Source: SZUA-378 sp036652815 (GTDB lineage Bacteria > Bacillota > Clostridia > Lachnospirales > Lachnospiraceae). From it: a DNA stretch of 56,003 nucleotides. The stretch covers positions 1-56,003 of the forward strand of contig JAVVVE010000016.1 of NCBI GenBank assembly GCA_036652815.1, read 5' to 3'. The first letter of the stretch is position 1. Each line of letters begins with the position of its first letter. The position numbers and the translations under genes were made by a program. The notes beneath the pieces were generated by a model. It ran no database searches. It was not told the origin of the DNA and was given only the letters and a program-made list of their open reading frames with translations. Of the stretch, positions 27,242 through 35,621 are shown piece after piece.

Positions 27242-29430
27242 AAAATAAAAACCGACTTAAGAGACCTTTCAAACGTGGATACGTAAAAGTTCCGTTGGTA
27301 ATGCAAATGGAAGCACTGGAGTGTGGGGCGGCGAGCCTTGCAATGGTGCTTGCATACTATGGAAAATGGGTTGTACTGGAGCAGGTTCGTGCAGATTGCG
27401 GAGTTTCCAGAGATGGTTCTAACGCCGCCAATATGCTTGGAGCTGCACGCAGCTATGGACTGGAAGCAAAAGGGTATAAATATGAGCCGCAGAGTCTAAA
27501 GAACAAAGGAAGATTTCCGTGTATCATACACTGGAATTTCAATCATTTTGTTGTCTTATGTGGATTTAAAAACAATCATGCAGTGATAAACGATCCGGCA
27601 CGTGGAACACGCATGGTTTCCATGCAGGAGTTTGATCAATCTTTCACAGGTATCTGCATTATGTTTGAACCTACAGAGAAGTTTAAAGCAGATGGCAAGA
27701 GAAAATCTATTTGGCGTTTTGTAAAAAAACGACTTATCGGAACGCTTCCGGCCATGCTATTTGTTCTTCTTTCCACCATTGTTTTGTCCATCATTGGGAT
27801 TATTAACCCGGTATTTTCAAGGATTTTCATGGATAGACTTTTATCGGGCAGAGATATTTCGTGGCTATATCCGTTTCTTTTGTGCATGACGGGCGTTGCT
27901 ATTGTGCAGATTGCGGTGCTTATGCTGCGTGCCATTTATTTGTTGAAAATTGAGGGGAAATTTGCTATATCGTCAAATTCTTCGTTCATTTGGCATTTGC
28001 TGCGATTACCGTTGTCGTTTTATGCTCAGCGTATGGCGGGGGATGTTGCGGAGCGACAAAGAATCAATGAAAAAATCGCATCGTCACTAATAAGCCAGCT
28101 TGCACCTCTGGTACTTGGTTTTGCGATGATGATTTTTTATTTGCTTGTCATGCTGCGATACAGTCCTATTTTGACAGCGGTTGGGATGGGTTCAATCGTT
28201 ATTAATTTATTTCTAGCACAAGTTATTTCTAAAAAACGTGTTAATATCACATGCGTGCAAACACGCGATGCAGGAAAACTGGCAGGCACGACTCTTTCAG
28301 GGATTGCAATGATTGAAACTATCAAAGCATCGGGAGCGGAGGCAGGCTTCTTTGCAAAATGGGCGGGTTACCAGGCGTCTGTAAATACACAAAACGTAAA
28401 ATATGCAAAATTAAATCTATATCTTGGCGCATTGCCGTCGTTGATATCGTCTATTGGGAATATTATGATTCTTTCAATGGGCGTTTTTTTGACCATGCAA
28501 GGGAACTTTACAACGGGTATGGTTTTGGCATTTATGGGCTTTGTATCTTCTTTTGCTTCCCCAGCAAATGACCTTATCACTGCAGGGCAAAGTATACAAG
28601 AGCTACGCAGCAACATGGAACGAACAGAAGATGTTTTGAACTATCCGACAGATGTAGAATATGACAGTGAAAATCCAAAAAAGCAAGAGTGCAGCAAGCT
28701 AACAGGTGCGATACAAATGAGTGATGTTTCTTTTGGATATTCGCCACTTGCACCGCCGTTTATAGAGCATTTTAGTCTTTCGATTGCCCCGGGAGATTCT
28801 GTGGCCATCATTGGTTCGTCCGGTTGTGGGAAATCGACGCTTTCAAAACTTATCGCAGGGCTATATAAACCGTGGTGCGGAGAGATTCTGTTTGACAATA
28901 AAAGCATAGAAAAAATCAGACGTGAGGTTTTTACAAGCTCTCTTGCTGTGGTAGACCAAGATATTGTGCTGTTTGAAGATAGCATTGCAAACAACATCAG
29001 ATTGTGGGACAACACGATTGAAGACACACAGATGGTGCGTGCCGCGCGAGATGCACATATCCATGAGGACATTATTAGCCGCCCGGGAGGATATGAATCC
29101 AAACTTACAGAAGGTGGCAGTGATTTATCAGGAGGACAGCGGCAACGACTGGAAATCGCACGTATGCTTGCAGCAGAGCCATCCATCGTGATAATGGATG
29201 AAGCGACAAGTGCACTTGACGCCATCACAGAATATGAAGTGATGTGCTCTTTAAAGGAGCGAAAAATCACTTGTATCGTAGTTGCACACAGACTTTCAGC
29301 AGTGCGTGATTGCGATGAAATCATTGTGCTTGATCAGGGAAAGATTGTGCAGCGTGGTAAACACGAGCAGCTCATGCAGCAGGAAGGGCTATATACAAGG
29401 CTCGTTGTAAGCGAGGAGGAATTACTGTGA
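27238..29430 (+). CDS. NHLM-type C39 peptidase/ABC exporter
   Basis: This 730-aa protein combines protease, permease and ATPase. The N-terminal C39 domain has the catalytic Cys29 in MEALECGAASLAM, His in HWNFNHFVVL and Asp in INDPARG; it should cut precursors after a Gly-Gly. An ABC transmembrane domain follows (about 160-440). The nucleotide-binding domain has Walker A GSSGCGKST (near 530), LSGGQRQRL (near 630) and IVIMDEATSALD. This matches the precursors downstream, whose leaders end in AVAGG. It is co-transcribed with the second exporter (4-bp overlap). Confidence 0.9.
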   Translation: MKNKNRLKRPFKRGYVKVPLVMQMEALECGAASLAMVLAYYGKWVVLEQVRADCGVSRDGSNAANMLGAARSYGLEAKGYKYEPQSLKNKGRFPCIIHWNFNHFVVLCGFKNNHAVINDPARGTRMVSMQEFDQSFTGICIMFEPTEKFKADGKRKSIWRFVKKRLIGTLPAMLFVLLSTIVLSIIGIINPVFSRIFMDRLLSGRDISWLYPFLLCMTGVAIVQIAVLMLRAIYLLKIEGKFAISSNSSFIWHLLRLPLSFYAQRMAGDVAERQRINEKIASSLISQLAPLVLGFAMMIFYLLVMLRYSPILTAVGMGSIVINLFLAQVISKKRVNITCVQTRDAGKLAGTTLSGIAMIETIKASGAEAGFFAKWAGYQASVNTQNVKYAKLNLYLGALPSLISSIGNIMILSMGVFLTMQGNFTTGMVLAFMGFVSSFASPANDLITAGQSIQELRSNMERTEDVLNYPTDVEYDSENPKKQECSKLTGAIQMSDVSFGYSPLAPPFIEHFSLSIAPGDSVAIIGSSGCGKSTLSKLIAGLYKPWCGEILFDNKSIEKIRREVFTSSLAVVDQDIVLFEDSIANNIRLWDNTIEDTQMVRAARDAHIHEDIISRPGGYESKLTEGGSDLSGGQRQRLEIARMLAAEPSIVIMDEATSALDAITEYEVMCSLKERKITCIVVAHRLSAVRDCDEIIVLDQGKIVQRGKHEQLMQQEGLYTRLVVSEEELL

Positions 29431-31604
29431 ATGTTTATGATGAGCAGATAAACAATAGAATCAAAAACGATGATGCCGATTTTCACGAGGCATTTTCACG
29501 CATGGCAGGGGTGGTTATGGATACACCTCTCACTGATCTGGATGATAGAAAAAGCACACTTAGTGCCATTGGCGAAGTGCTACATTATTATGGCATCAAG
29601 CCGGAGGAACTGCCAAAAGAAATTGAAGATTTGAACGAGCAGCTTGATTATTTGCTGCGTCCTGCCGGCATGATGCGTAGAGAGGTGCACCTTACAGAGG
29701 ACTGGTATAAAAATGCCACAGGTGCAATGCTTGGGCAAAAAAAAGACGGTACAATGGTTGCAATATTGCCAAATGTGTTTACCGGATATGTGGTTTTTAA
29801 TCCTGCCACAGCGAAAAAAGAGAGAGTGACCAAAAAAAATGCAGAGGAACTAAGTGAGAATGCTATTTGTTTTTATAAGCCATTGCCACAAAAAGAAATT
29901 GGAATAAAAGAGCTGGTTCGTTATATTGCAAGCACGCCTAGTCGCGCAGATTTGTTTTTTGTGATTCTCACTGCATTGTTGGTGACGCTTGTGGGGCTTT
30001 TGCCGCCTCTAATTACCAAACTTATGTTTGGCGATGTGATACAAGGTGGGGATGCAGGGATTATAGTTCCCATTACCTTTTTTTTGATCGGTGCAACGAC
30101 CTCGGCGTCACTGATTGCGATTGCAAAAAGCATCATCCTGACACGCATCAAAACAAAATTAAGCGTGATGCTGGAAGCGGCGGGGATGATGCGTACGCTT
30201 TCCCTACCCACAGATTTTTTTGCACAGTATAGCTCCGGAGAAATAGCATCACATCTGCAAAACCTTAGTGAAGTTTGTAATATGATAGTAGACGCATTTT
30301 TGACAAGCGGGATTACGGCACTTTTTTCATTACTATATGTGATGCAGATTTTTCATTTTGCACCGGAATTGGCAATACCGGCGGTCATCATTATCATTGC
30401 AACGTCAGCAATGACAGTGGCAATGGTGGTGGTGCAATCAAAAATGTTAAAAAAGCAAATGGATGATTCTGCCAAAATGAATGGACTTGTGTATGCAATG
30501 ATTACAGGCATCCAAAAAATAAAAACAGCAGGTGCAGAAAAAAGGGCATTTGCACGATGGGCAGGGCAATATACCAAGGTGGCACGTTTGCAATATGATC
30601 CACCGCAGTTTTTAAAAATAGGTAATGTTATGATTACTGCTATATCGCTGATTGGGATTATTGTAATTTATTATTTTGCGATTAACGCCAGAATATCAGC
30701 TGCGGATTATATGGGGTTTAACGCAACATACGGAATGCTTAGCGGTGCATTTGCCTCGCTTTCAACGATTGCGGTGGCTTTTGCATATGTGCCTCCGGTA
30801 CTGGATATGATAAAACCATTTTTTACAACGATGCCGGAAACCTCCGAAAATAAAAAAATGGTGATATCGCTAGGCGGAACAATCAAGATTGAAAACGTTT
30901 CTTTTCGATATACAGAAGATACGCCAATGGTACTTGACAACCTTACAATTAAAGTGGAGGCAGGGCAATATGTTGGCATTGTCGGTAAAACCGGATGCGG
31001 AAAATCAACACTTTTGCGTCTTTTGATTGGATTTGAAAAGGCGTGTAAAGGAGCGGTGTATTATGATGACAGAGATATTAAAACACTTGATTTACCGTCG
31101 CTAAGACGAAAAATCGGTGTTGTTATGCAGGATGGCAAATTGTTTGCAGGGGATATTTTTTCAAACATAGCGATTACAGCACCGGATTTGACCTTAGAAG
31201 AAGCTTGGAAAGCGGCAGAAATCGCAGGGATTGCAGATGATATCAGGCAGATGCCGATGGGCATGAACACCGTAATAGCGGAGGGCAGCGGTGGAGTTTC
31301 GGGTGGACAAAAACAGCGTATTATGATTGCACGGGCGGTTGCCTCAAAGCCACGTATCTTGTTGTTTGATGAGGCGACCAGTGCACTAGATAACATCACG
31401 CAAATGTATGTATCAGAATCACTTGCCAAGCTTGAGTGCACAAGAATCGTAATCGCACACAGACTTTCAACAATAAGAGAATGTGATCGGATTATTGTGC
31501 TTGGAGACGGACATATTTTGGAAGATGGAACCTATGCAGAGCTATGCAGCCAAAAAGGATATTTTGCAGAATTGATCAAGCGACAGAAAATAGACATAAA
31601 TTAA
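29427..31604 (+). CDS. NHLM-type ABC exporter, second subunit
   Basis: This 725-aa ABC protein has an unusual N-terminal cytoplasmic extension of about 160 residues (inactive, no C39 motifs). Six membrane helices and an ATPase follow, with GKTGCGKST (near 519), VSGGQKQRI (near 624) and LLFDEATSALD (near 645). This is the layout of the second ABC protein of NHLM systems, which is thought to act with the peptidase-ABC protein, possibly as a heterodimer. The N-terminal extension may bind leaders, but that is inference. Confidence 0.87.
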   Translation: MNVYDEQINNRIKNDDADFHEAFSRMAGVVMDTPLTDLDDRKSTLSAIGEVLHYYGIKPEELPKEIEDLNEQLDYLLRPAGMMRREVHLTEDWYKNATGAMLGQKKDGTMVAILPNVFTGYVVFNPATAKKERVTKKNAEELSENAICFYKPLPQKEIGIKELVRYIASTPSRADLFFVILTALLVTLVGLLPPLITKLMFGDVIQGGDAGIIVPITFFLIGATTSASLIAIAKSIILTRIKTKLSVMLEAAGMMRTLSLPTDFFAQYSSGEIASHLQNLSEVCNMIVDAFLTSGITALFSLLYVMQIFHFAPELAIPAVIIIIATSAMTVAMVVVQSKMLKKQMDDSAKMNGLVYAMITGIQKIKTAGAEKRAFARWAGQYTKVARLQYDPPQFLKIGNVMITAISLIGIIVIYYFAINARISAADYMGFNATYGMLSGAFASLSTIAVAFAYVPPVLDMIKPFFTTMPETSENKKMVISLGGTIKIENVSFRYTEDTPMVLDNLTIKVEAGQYVGIVGKTGCGKSTLLRLLIGFEKACKGAVYYDDRDIKTLDLPSLRRKIGVVMQDGKLFAGDIFSNIAITAPDLTLEEAWKAAEIAGIADDIRQMPMGMNTVIAEGSGGVSGGQKQRIMIARAVASKPRILLFDEATSALDNITQMYVSESLAKLECTRIVIAHRLSTIRECDRIIVLGDGHILEDGTYAELCSQKGYFAELIKRQKIDIN

Positions 31605-31667
31605 TCTACGCTTTCCTAACAAATATGGAAATAAGACGTATAAAGAGTAAGGAAAAGGAGATGGAGA

Positions 31668-31868
31668 ATGATGAAAAGGATTACGAAGGTTTCTTTAGAG
31701 AACAAGTTGAAGCTTTTGTTTGATTTTCAGAAGTATGCACAAAACGAACAACTTCAAAATCTAATAGAAACGATTGATGCAGGTGATGAACTTGATGACA
31801 CGGATATGAATCTGAATGCGGCCGGAGATATTTTGGCAAATAAGAGGGGGGATTCTACACGTGGATAA
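31668..31868 (+). CDS. 66-aa leader-like small protein before the sigma factor
   Basis: This is a small acidic protein with a good AAGGAG site, starting at ATG 31668 or 31671. No family is recognised. Its second half, GDELDDTDMNLNAAGD, resembles the end of a double-glycine leader (acidic, Leu-spaced, then a small-residue pair), followed by only about 12 residues. It overlaps the sigma gene by 8 bp. Possible roles are an anti-sigma or co-regulator of the sigma factor, or a degenerate peptide precursor. Neither is shown by the sequence. Confidence 0.6.
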   Translation: MMKRITKVSLENKLKLLFDFQKYAQNEQLQNLIETIDAGDELDDTDMNLNAAGDILANKRGDSTRG

Positions 31869-32355
31869 GGGATTGAGGGCAGAGCAACTCTATGAAAATT
31901 ATCGAGTGAAAGTGGAAAGATATGTAAATAGTCACGTATATAACAAAGAAGATGTGAACGATATTGTATCGGAGGTATTTGTAAAAGTGCTTTCAAAAAT
32001 GGATACCTATGATGAGAAAAAAGCAGCTATTGGCACATGGATTTATACTATCACCAAAAATACGGTATGCGATTATTATAGAAAACATGGAAAGACCATT
32101 CCGTGTGACAATTTAGAATATATCGGGGGAGAAACAGTGGCGGCAGACGAAAATCTGTTACGTGAAGAAGAACTTGCAGGATTGGCAAAAGCACTTGAAA
32201 AATTATCACAGCGTGAACGGGATCTTCTGATCTTACGTTTTTATCATGAGATATCCCCGATTGAAATTGCAGAAAAGATGAATTTGAGCTATTCAAATGT
32301 GAGATATATCCAATCGACTGCACTACGAAAATTGAGAAAATATTTACCATCATAA
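31861..32355 (+). CDS. ECF-like RNA polymerase sigma factor
   Basis: This 164-aa sigma-70 family protein has a region 2 (EDVNDIVSEVFVKVLSKM and the GTWIYTITKNTVCDYYRK DNA-melting helices) and a region 4 (LSQRERDLLILRFYHEISPIEIAEKMNL). There is no region 3, so it is ECF-type. GTG 31861 is chosen as start because GAGGGGGGAT precedes it; the frame is open further upstream inside the 66-aa gene. It lies directly before the precursor genes and probably drives their transcription. No anti-sigma factor is recognised. Confidence 0.85.
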   Translation: MDKGLRAEQLYENYRVKVERYVNSHVYNKEDVNDIVSEVFVKVLSKMDTYDEKKAAIGTWIYTITKNTVCDYYRKHGKTIPCDNLEYIGGETVAADENLLREEELAGLAKALEKLSQRERDLLILRFYHEISPIEIAEKMNLSYSNVRYIQSTALRKLRKYLPS

Positions 32356-32372
32356 ACAAGGAGGAAACGAGA

Positions 32373-32759
32373 ATGACAGAAACAATGAGAGAATTTCTTG
32401 AAAAGGTAAGTAGTGATGACGTACTGTATGAAAAAATGGAAGTGCTAAAAAAGGAAACGGATAAAGAAAAGGTCATAAGTGAAACGATAAAGATAGCAAA
32501 AGAAGATGGAGTTACACTTTGCACCGAAGACTTTGAACTGCAAGAGGGCGAGATAGACGAGGCAGAACTTGCCGCGGTGGCAGGTGGTTGGACAAAATGC
32601 GGATGCTTTACCTTAGGTGGTGGCAATGAGGACCAAGATGGAACCATATGTCCCTGTATAGGTAGTGGGTTGGGAATGAGAAAGGACAACTTTCATAAAC
32701 GATGCCTTTGTATTGCCTACGGCTATGGATACAATTGCGATATCAATGATGATGAATGA
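32373..32759 (+). CDS. Nif11-leader RiPP precursor 1, triple CxC core
   Basis: This 128-aa peptide precursor has a leader (1-72) of the Nif11-like type: MREFLEKVSSD start, IKIAKEDGVTLCTEDF middle and ELAAVAGG end. Cleavage after Gly72 by the C39 exporter would release a 56-residue core. The core has seven Cys: three CxC pairs at core positions 4/6, 21/23 and 39/41, each followed by [FI]xxGxG (CGCFTLGGG, CPCIGSGLG, CLCIAYGYG), plus Cys50. It ends in acidic DINDDE. AAGGAGG precedes ATG 32373. It is the likely substrate of the radical SAM enzyme downstream. The chemistry installed is unknown. Confidence 0.9.
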   Translation: MTETMREFLEKVSSDDVLYEKMEVLKKETDKEKVISETIKIAKEDGVTLCTEDFELQEGEIDEAELAAVAGGWTKCGCFTLGGGNEDQDGTICPCIGSGLGMRKDNFHKRCLCIAYGYGYNCDINDDE

Positions 32760-32819
32760 AAACTTGTATAAGTAAAGGGTCAGTTACTAAAAAATGAATA
32801 AAACAAGGAGGAAACGAAA

Positions 32820-33227
32820 ATGACAGAAACAATGAGAGAATTTCTTGAAAAGGTAAGTAGTGATGACGTACTGTATGAAAAAATGGAAGTGCTAAAAAAG
32901 GAAACGGATAAAGAAAAGGTCATAAGTGAAACGATAAAGATAGCAAAAGAAGATGGAGTTACACTTTGCACCGAAGACTTTGAACTGCAAGAGGGCGAGA
33001 TAGACGAGGCAGAACTTGCCGCGGTGGCAGGTGGTTGGACAACATGTGGCTGCTTTGCCTTAGGTGGTGGCAATGCGGATCAAGATGGATACGCATGTGG
33101 TTGTATAGCCGCTGGGGGAGGAACAAGAAAGGATAACGCTCATCAACGATGCTTTTGTATTTCCTACGGATATGGAGACAATAGCAATTACGCTAATGGG
33201 GACAGGCGGAGAAGACCACCTCTGTAA
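32820..33227 (+). CDS. Nif11-leader RiPP precursor 2, triple CxC core
   Basis: This 135-aa paralogue has a leader identical to precursor 1 (residues 1-72) and a 63-residue core. The three units read CGCFALGGG, CGCIAAGGG and CFCISYGYG at the same core positions (4, 21, 39). RKDN-H-RC before the third unit is conserved with precursor 1. The end differs sharply: no seventh Cys, and a basic RRRRPPL tail in place of the acidic one. AAGGAGG precedes the start. The two products may act as a pair or as variants. Confidence 0.9.
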   Translation: MTETMREFLEKVSSDDVLYEKMEVLKKETDKEKVISETIKIAKEDGVTLCTEDFELQEGEIDEAELAAVAGGWTTCGCFALGGGNADQDGYACGCIAAGGGTRKDNAHQRCFCISYGYGDNSNYANGDRRRRPPL

Positions 33228-33271
33228 AGGATCAGTTACCAAATGTTGAATAAAACAAGGAGGAAACGAAA

Positions 33272-33301
33272 ATGACAGAAACAATGAGAGAATTTCTTGA
33301 A
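33272..33301 (+). CDS. Precursor 3, truncated by assembly gap
   Basis: Only the first ten codons (MTETMREFLE) remain, identical to precursors 1 and 2 and with the same AAGGAGG site. The sequence then enters the N run. The core and the true length are unknown. Reading on through the N run into the radical SAM frame is an artefact. Confidence 0.8.
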
Positions 33302-33401
33302 NNNNNNNNNNNNNNNNNNNNNNNNNNNNNNNNNNNNNNNNNNNNNNNNNNNNNNNNNNNNNNNNNNNNNNNNNNNNNNNNNNNNNNNNNNNNNNNNNNN
33401 N
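33302..33401. other. Assembly gap, 100 N
   Basis: Exactly 100 unknown bases are present, a conventional placeholder length, placed at a point where near-identical tandem precursors would confuse short-read assembly. It hides the rest of precursor 3 and possibly more precursor copies or another small gene. Confidence 0.95.
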
Positions 33402-33433
33402 TTATTAAAAATAAAAGGATAGGGGTGAAGTGT

Positions 33434-34840
33434 ATGTATTATTTATTGAAAGAAAATTTCTTGTTGCGTGGATGGGAAAAATTACCTTATTGTCTTGTAG
33501 AGCACTCAAAAAATGATATCTTTTTTCTGGATAGAAAAACTTTTGATGCATTGATGCTTTGCAATGGGAAGATTGATCTTTCTTTGCCGATCATTTCAGA
33601 TGAAGTACGTACCATGATCAAGGAGATGGAAAAAGAAAAAATAGTGCAGTCATGTGCGGCAGGTAAGGGCCTTTTGGAAAATCAAAAATACCATCAATAT
33701 CAAAACCGCTTTATACGTCAAGCACATTGGTCAATAACCGGAAAATGCAATTATCGCTGCAAGCATTGCTATATGTCTGCACCGGAGGCAAAGCTTGGAG
33801 AGCTTGATCACGAAACAGTTATGGATATTGTAGAACAAATTGCACAATGCGGCATAACAAAGGTGTCGCTTACAGGTGGGGAGCCACTGGTGCGTAGTGA
33901 TTTTTTGGAAATTGTGGATGCACTGCTTGGACATGGGATTGACATTGTTCAGATTTATTCAAATGGCAAGCTTGTAAACGAACATTTGTTAAAAGAACTT
34001 GATGCAAGAGGAATTCACCCGGAATTTAACATGAGCTATGATGGTGATGATGGCTGGCACGATTGGTTGCGCGGAGTGGATAACGCAGGAGAAATTGTGC
34101 TCCGTGCATTTGATCTGTGCTATGAAATGGGCTTTCCAACGGGGGCAGAGATGTGCTTGCATCAAGGTAACAAAAATGTTTTGCGACAAAGCATCAATAC
34201 ATTGGCGGCACATCATTGTACATCAGTAAAGACAAACCCTGTGTCAGATACAGAACTATGGAAGAAATACGGCATGAATTACTCAATTGACCTGAAAGAG
34301 GTGTTTGCACTGTATCTTGATTATATTCCGCATTTTTTTGAAGATGGCATGCCAATTAGCGTGATGCTGGGTGGATTCTTTATGTGCAGCCAGGGGGAAA
34401 CAAATTGGGTGGTACCGATGGCAAAATACGATTCTAAGACATCGGACGAGAATGCAACCATCTGTGGTCATGCACGCAATACTTTGTATATTTCTCCGGA
34501 ATCAAGAATGCTTCCGTGTTTGTCTTTGTCTGCGACTGAATTACAAGAAAACTATCCGAAAATAACAGAGATTGGGCTGCAAAAAGGGTTGAGTGATTCC
34601 TCCTATATGAAGATTATTGATACACGTCTTAAAGAATATTGGCAGGTCAACCTAGAATGCGAACAGTGTGCATATAAAGAAGTGTGCGGAGGCGGATGCC
34701 GTGCAAGTGCACTAATGAACGATGAAACCAATATTATGGCACCGGACAGAGCGTCGTGCTTGTTTTTTAAGGATGGATATTTTGAAAAAGTCAAGGAAAC
34801 AGCAGCTTTGGCAGTAGAAGCACTTAAGAATAAAGATTAA
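33434..34840 (+). CDS. Radical SAM/SPASM peptide maturase
   Basis: This 468-aa maturase has three parts. The N-terminal roughly 85 residues look like a PqqD/RRE-type winged-helix leader-binding domain. The radical SAM core has CNYRCKHC (Cys105, 109, 112) for the SAM-binding 4Fe-4S cluster and TGGEPLVR. The C-terminal SPASM domain has LPCLSL (near 361), CEQCAYKEVCGGGC (near 409-422) and SCLFF (near 441), binding auxiliary Fe-S clusters. ATG 33434 has AGGGGTGA 5 bases upstream. It resembles enzymes acting on Nif11-type precursors. Likely chemistry is thioether, C-C or epimerisation-type change on the CxC cores; the reaction cannot be read from sequence. Confidence 0.9.
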   Translation: MYYLLKENFLLRGWEKLPYCLVEHSKNDIFFLDRKTFDALMLCNGKIDLSLPIISDEVRTMIKEMEKEKIVQSCAAGKGLLENQKYHQYQNRFIRQAHWSITGKCNYRCKHCYMSAPEAKLGELDHETVMDIVEQIAQCGITKVSLTGGEPLVRSDFLEIVDALLGHGIDIVQIYSNGKLVNEHLLKELDARGIHPEFNMSYDGDDGWHDWLRGVDNAGEIVLRAFDLCYEMGFPTGAEMCLHQGNKNVLRQSINTLAAHHCTSVKTNPVSDTELWKKYGMNYSIDLKEVFALYLDYIPHFFEDGMPISVMLGGFFMCSQGETNWVVPMAKYDSKTSDENATICGHARNTLYISPESRMLPCLSLSATELQENYPKITEIGLQKGLSDSSYMKIIDTRLKEYWQVNLECEQCAYKEVCGGGCRASALMNDETNIMAPDRASCLFFKDGYFEKVKETAALAVEALKNKD

Positions 34841-34859
34841 ATAGAAGCGGAGTAAGGGC

Positions 34860-34886
34860 GTAGTAAATTCTGTTACACAACGGTAT
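34860..34886. other. Right attachment junction
   Basis: The arm GTAGTAA (34860-34866) and 11 bp precede the core CAACGGTAT (34878-34886), after which the host coding sequence resumes on the minus strand. In the excised circle the two arms would face each other around the core, with the symmetry centre near the A-C of CAACGG. Confidence 0.8.
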
Positions 34887-35457
34887 AATCGCCCTGACCT
34901 CCGGAAAAAGCTGCAGCGGTAGAACCAAAATCAATACTTTGATCAATGTGTACATCAGTGGCAGGCTCAATCCCATTTTTTTTCAGAATATATTCAAAGA
35001 CCATCTCAGGCATACCGCCTTTTCTTCCACCGATGACATCACTCCCACGCAACATCTCCCATGAAAAATCAGGGCAAGCTTCTCTTGCAACCAAAAAATT
35101 ACCGGCTCTTTGCGTTAATTGTGCAAAATTAACGACGTAATCTTCAGCGCCACTTAGATAAGTATAAATAGAAGATTCGCTTCCCATAAATCCGATATCG
35201 GCTTCTCCCGACAATACCGCAGTCATCGTCTTATCTGCTCCAAATCCGGTCACTAAGGTTAAGTCGATGCCTTCTTCTGCAAAGTATCCTTCTTCTATCG
35301 CTACGTACATAGGGGCATAGAAAATAGAATGTGCAACTTCGTTTAATACAACCTTGTCACTTACCTTTTCTTTTTCATTTTGTTTGACACTGCATCCTGC
35401 AAGAGATGCAATCATTAGAATGCAAAGTAACATCAAACTACATAGTTTACGTTTCAT
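34878..35457 (-). pseudogene. 5' half of the split ABC substrate-binding lipoprotein gene
   Basis: This is the N-terminal 193 codons of an NMT1/THI5/SsuA-like binding protein. ATG 35457 has AAGGA upstream. The lipoprotein signal ends in lipobox LAGC, and the HSIFYAPMYVAIEEGYFAEEGI and GEADIGFMGSES segments are characteristic. The open frame continues into the element and stops after ...GDYTVV at 34873. Without its C-terminal half it should not bind substrate normally. Related proteins bring thiamine precursors, nitrate or sulfonates to ABC permeases; none lie nearby, so the substrate is unknown. Confidence 0.92.
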
Positions 35458-35621
35458 AATACAAATCCTTACTCTTATCTTTATTACAGTATATTGAGAA
35501 TGCAATAATTGGTTACAGCTATTCTTTATGGTTGTTTATTTATGTCTTTTGTAAAAGTTTCTTTTGAAATTATAGTACGGATGGGATATACTATAAACAA
35601 AAACAAAAGGTGGATAACATT

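Larger units (their letters stand above)
32357..33301 (+). repeat. Tandem duplication of precursor leader and intergenic region
   Basis: Three copies of the precursor start lie in tandem (32373, 32820, 33272; offsets 447 and 452 bp). The first two are identical for 223 nt across the whole leader and into the first core codons (to 32595 and 33042), then diverge. The short spacers are also related: GTAAAGG..TCAGTTAC and ACAAGGAGGAAACGA recur before copies 2 and 3. This is recent gene duplication, with cores diverging faster than leaders. Confidence 0.95.
24959..34886. mobile_element. Integrative element (about 9.9 kb) with serine recombinase and RiPP cluster
   Basis: The element interrupts a substrate-binding-protein gene. 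The 9-bp direct repeat CAACGGTAT bounds it (24959-24967 and 34878-34886). Excision leaving one copy would remove 9,919 bp (including 100 N) and restore the host frame exactly. A large serine recombinase reads toward the left end. The rest is cargo: a small protein, NHLM-type export genes, a sigma factor, Nif11-leader precursors and a radical SAM enzyme. No conjugation, replication or transposase genes are visible. It is best described as a small serine-integrase genomic island that would depend on other elements for transfer. Confidence 0.9.

Noticed and set aside
32373..32759. A true nitrogen-fixation Nif11 protein
   Set aside because: The Nif11-like part ends in a Gly-Gly cleavage site followed by a Cys/Gly-rich core, beside C39 export and radical SAM genes, which is the RiPP arrangement.
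33272..34840. A single 522-aa reading frame from the third precursor into the radical SAM gene
   Set aside because: It reads through 100 N of unknown length. The maturase has its own ATG at 33434 with a strong ribosome site, so a fusion is not supported.
24959..34886. Transposon or prophage
   Set aside because: No transposase, terminal inverted repeats with target duplication, or phage structural genes. The serine recombinase with att-like core fits a site-specific island better.
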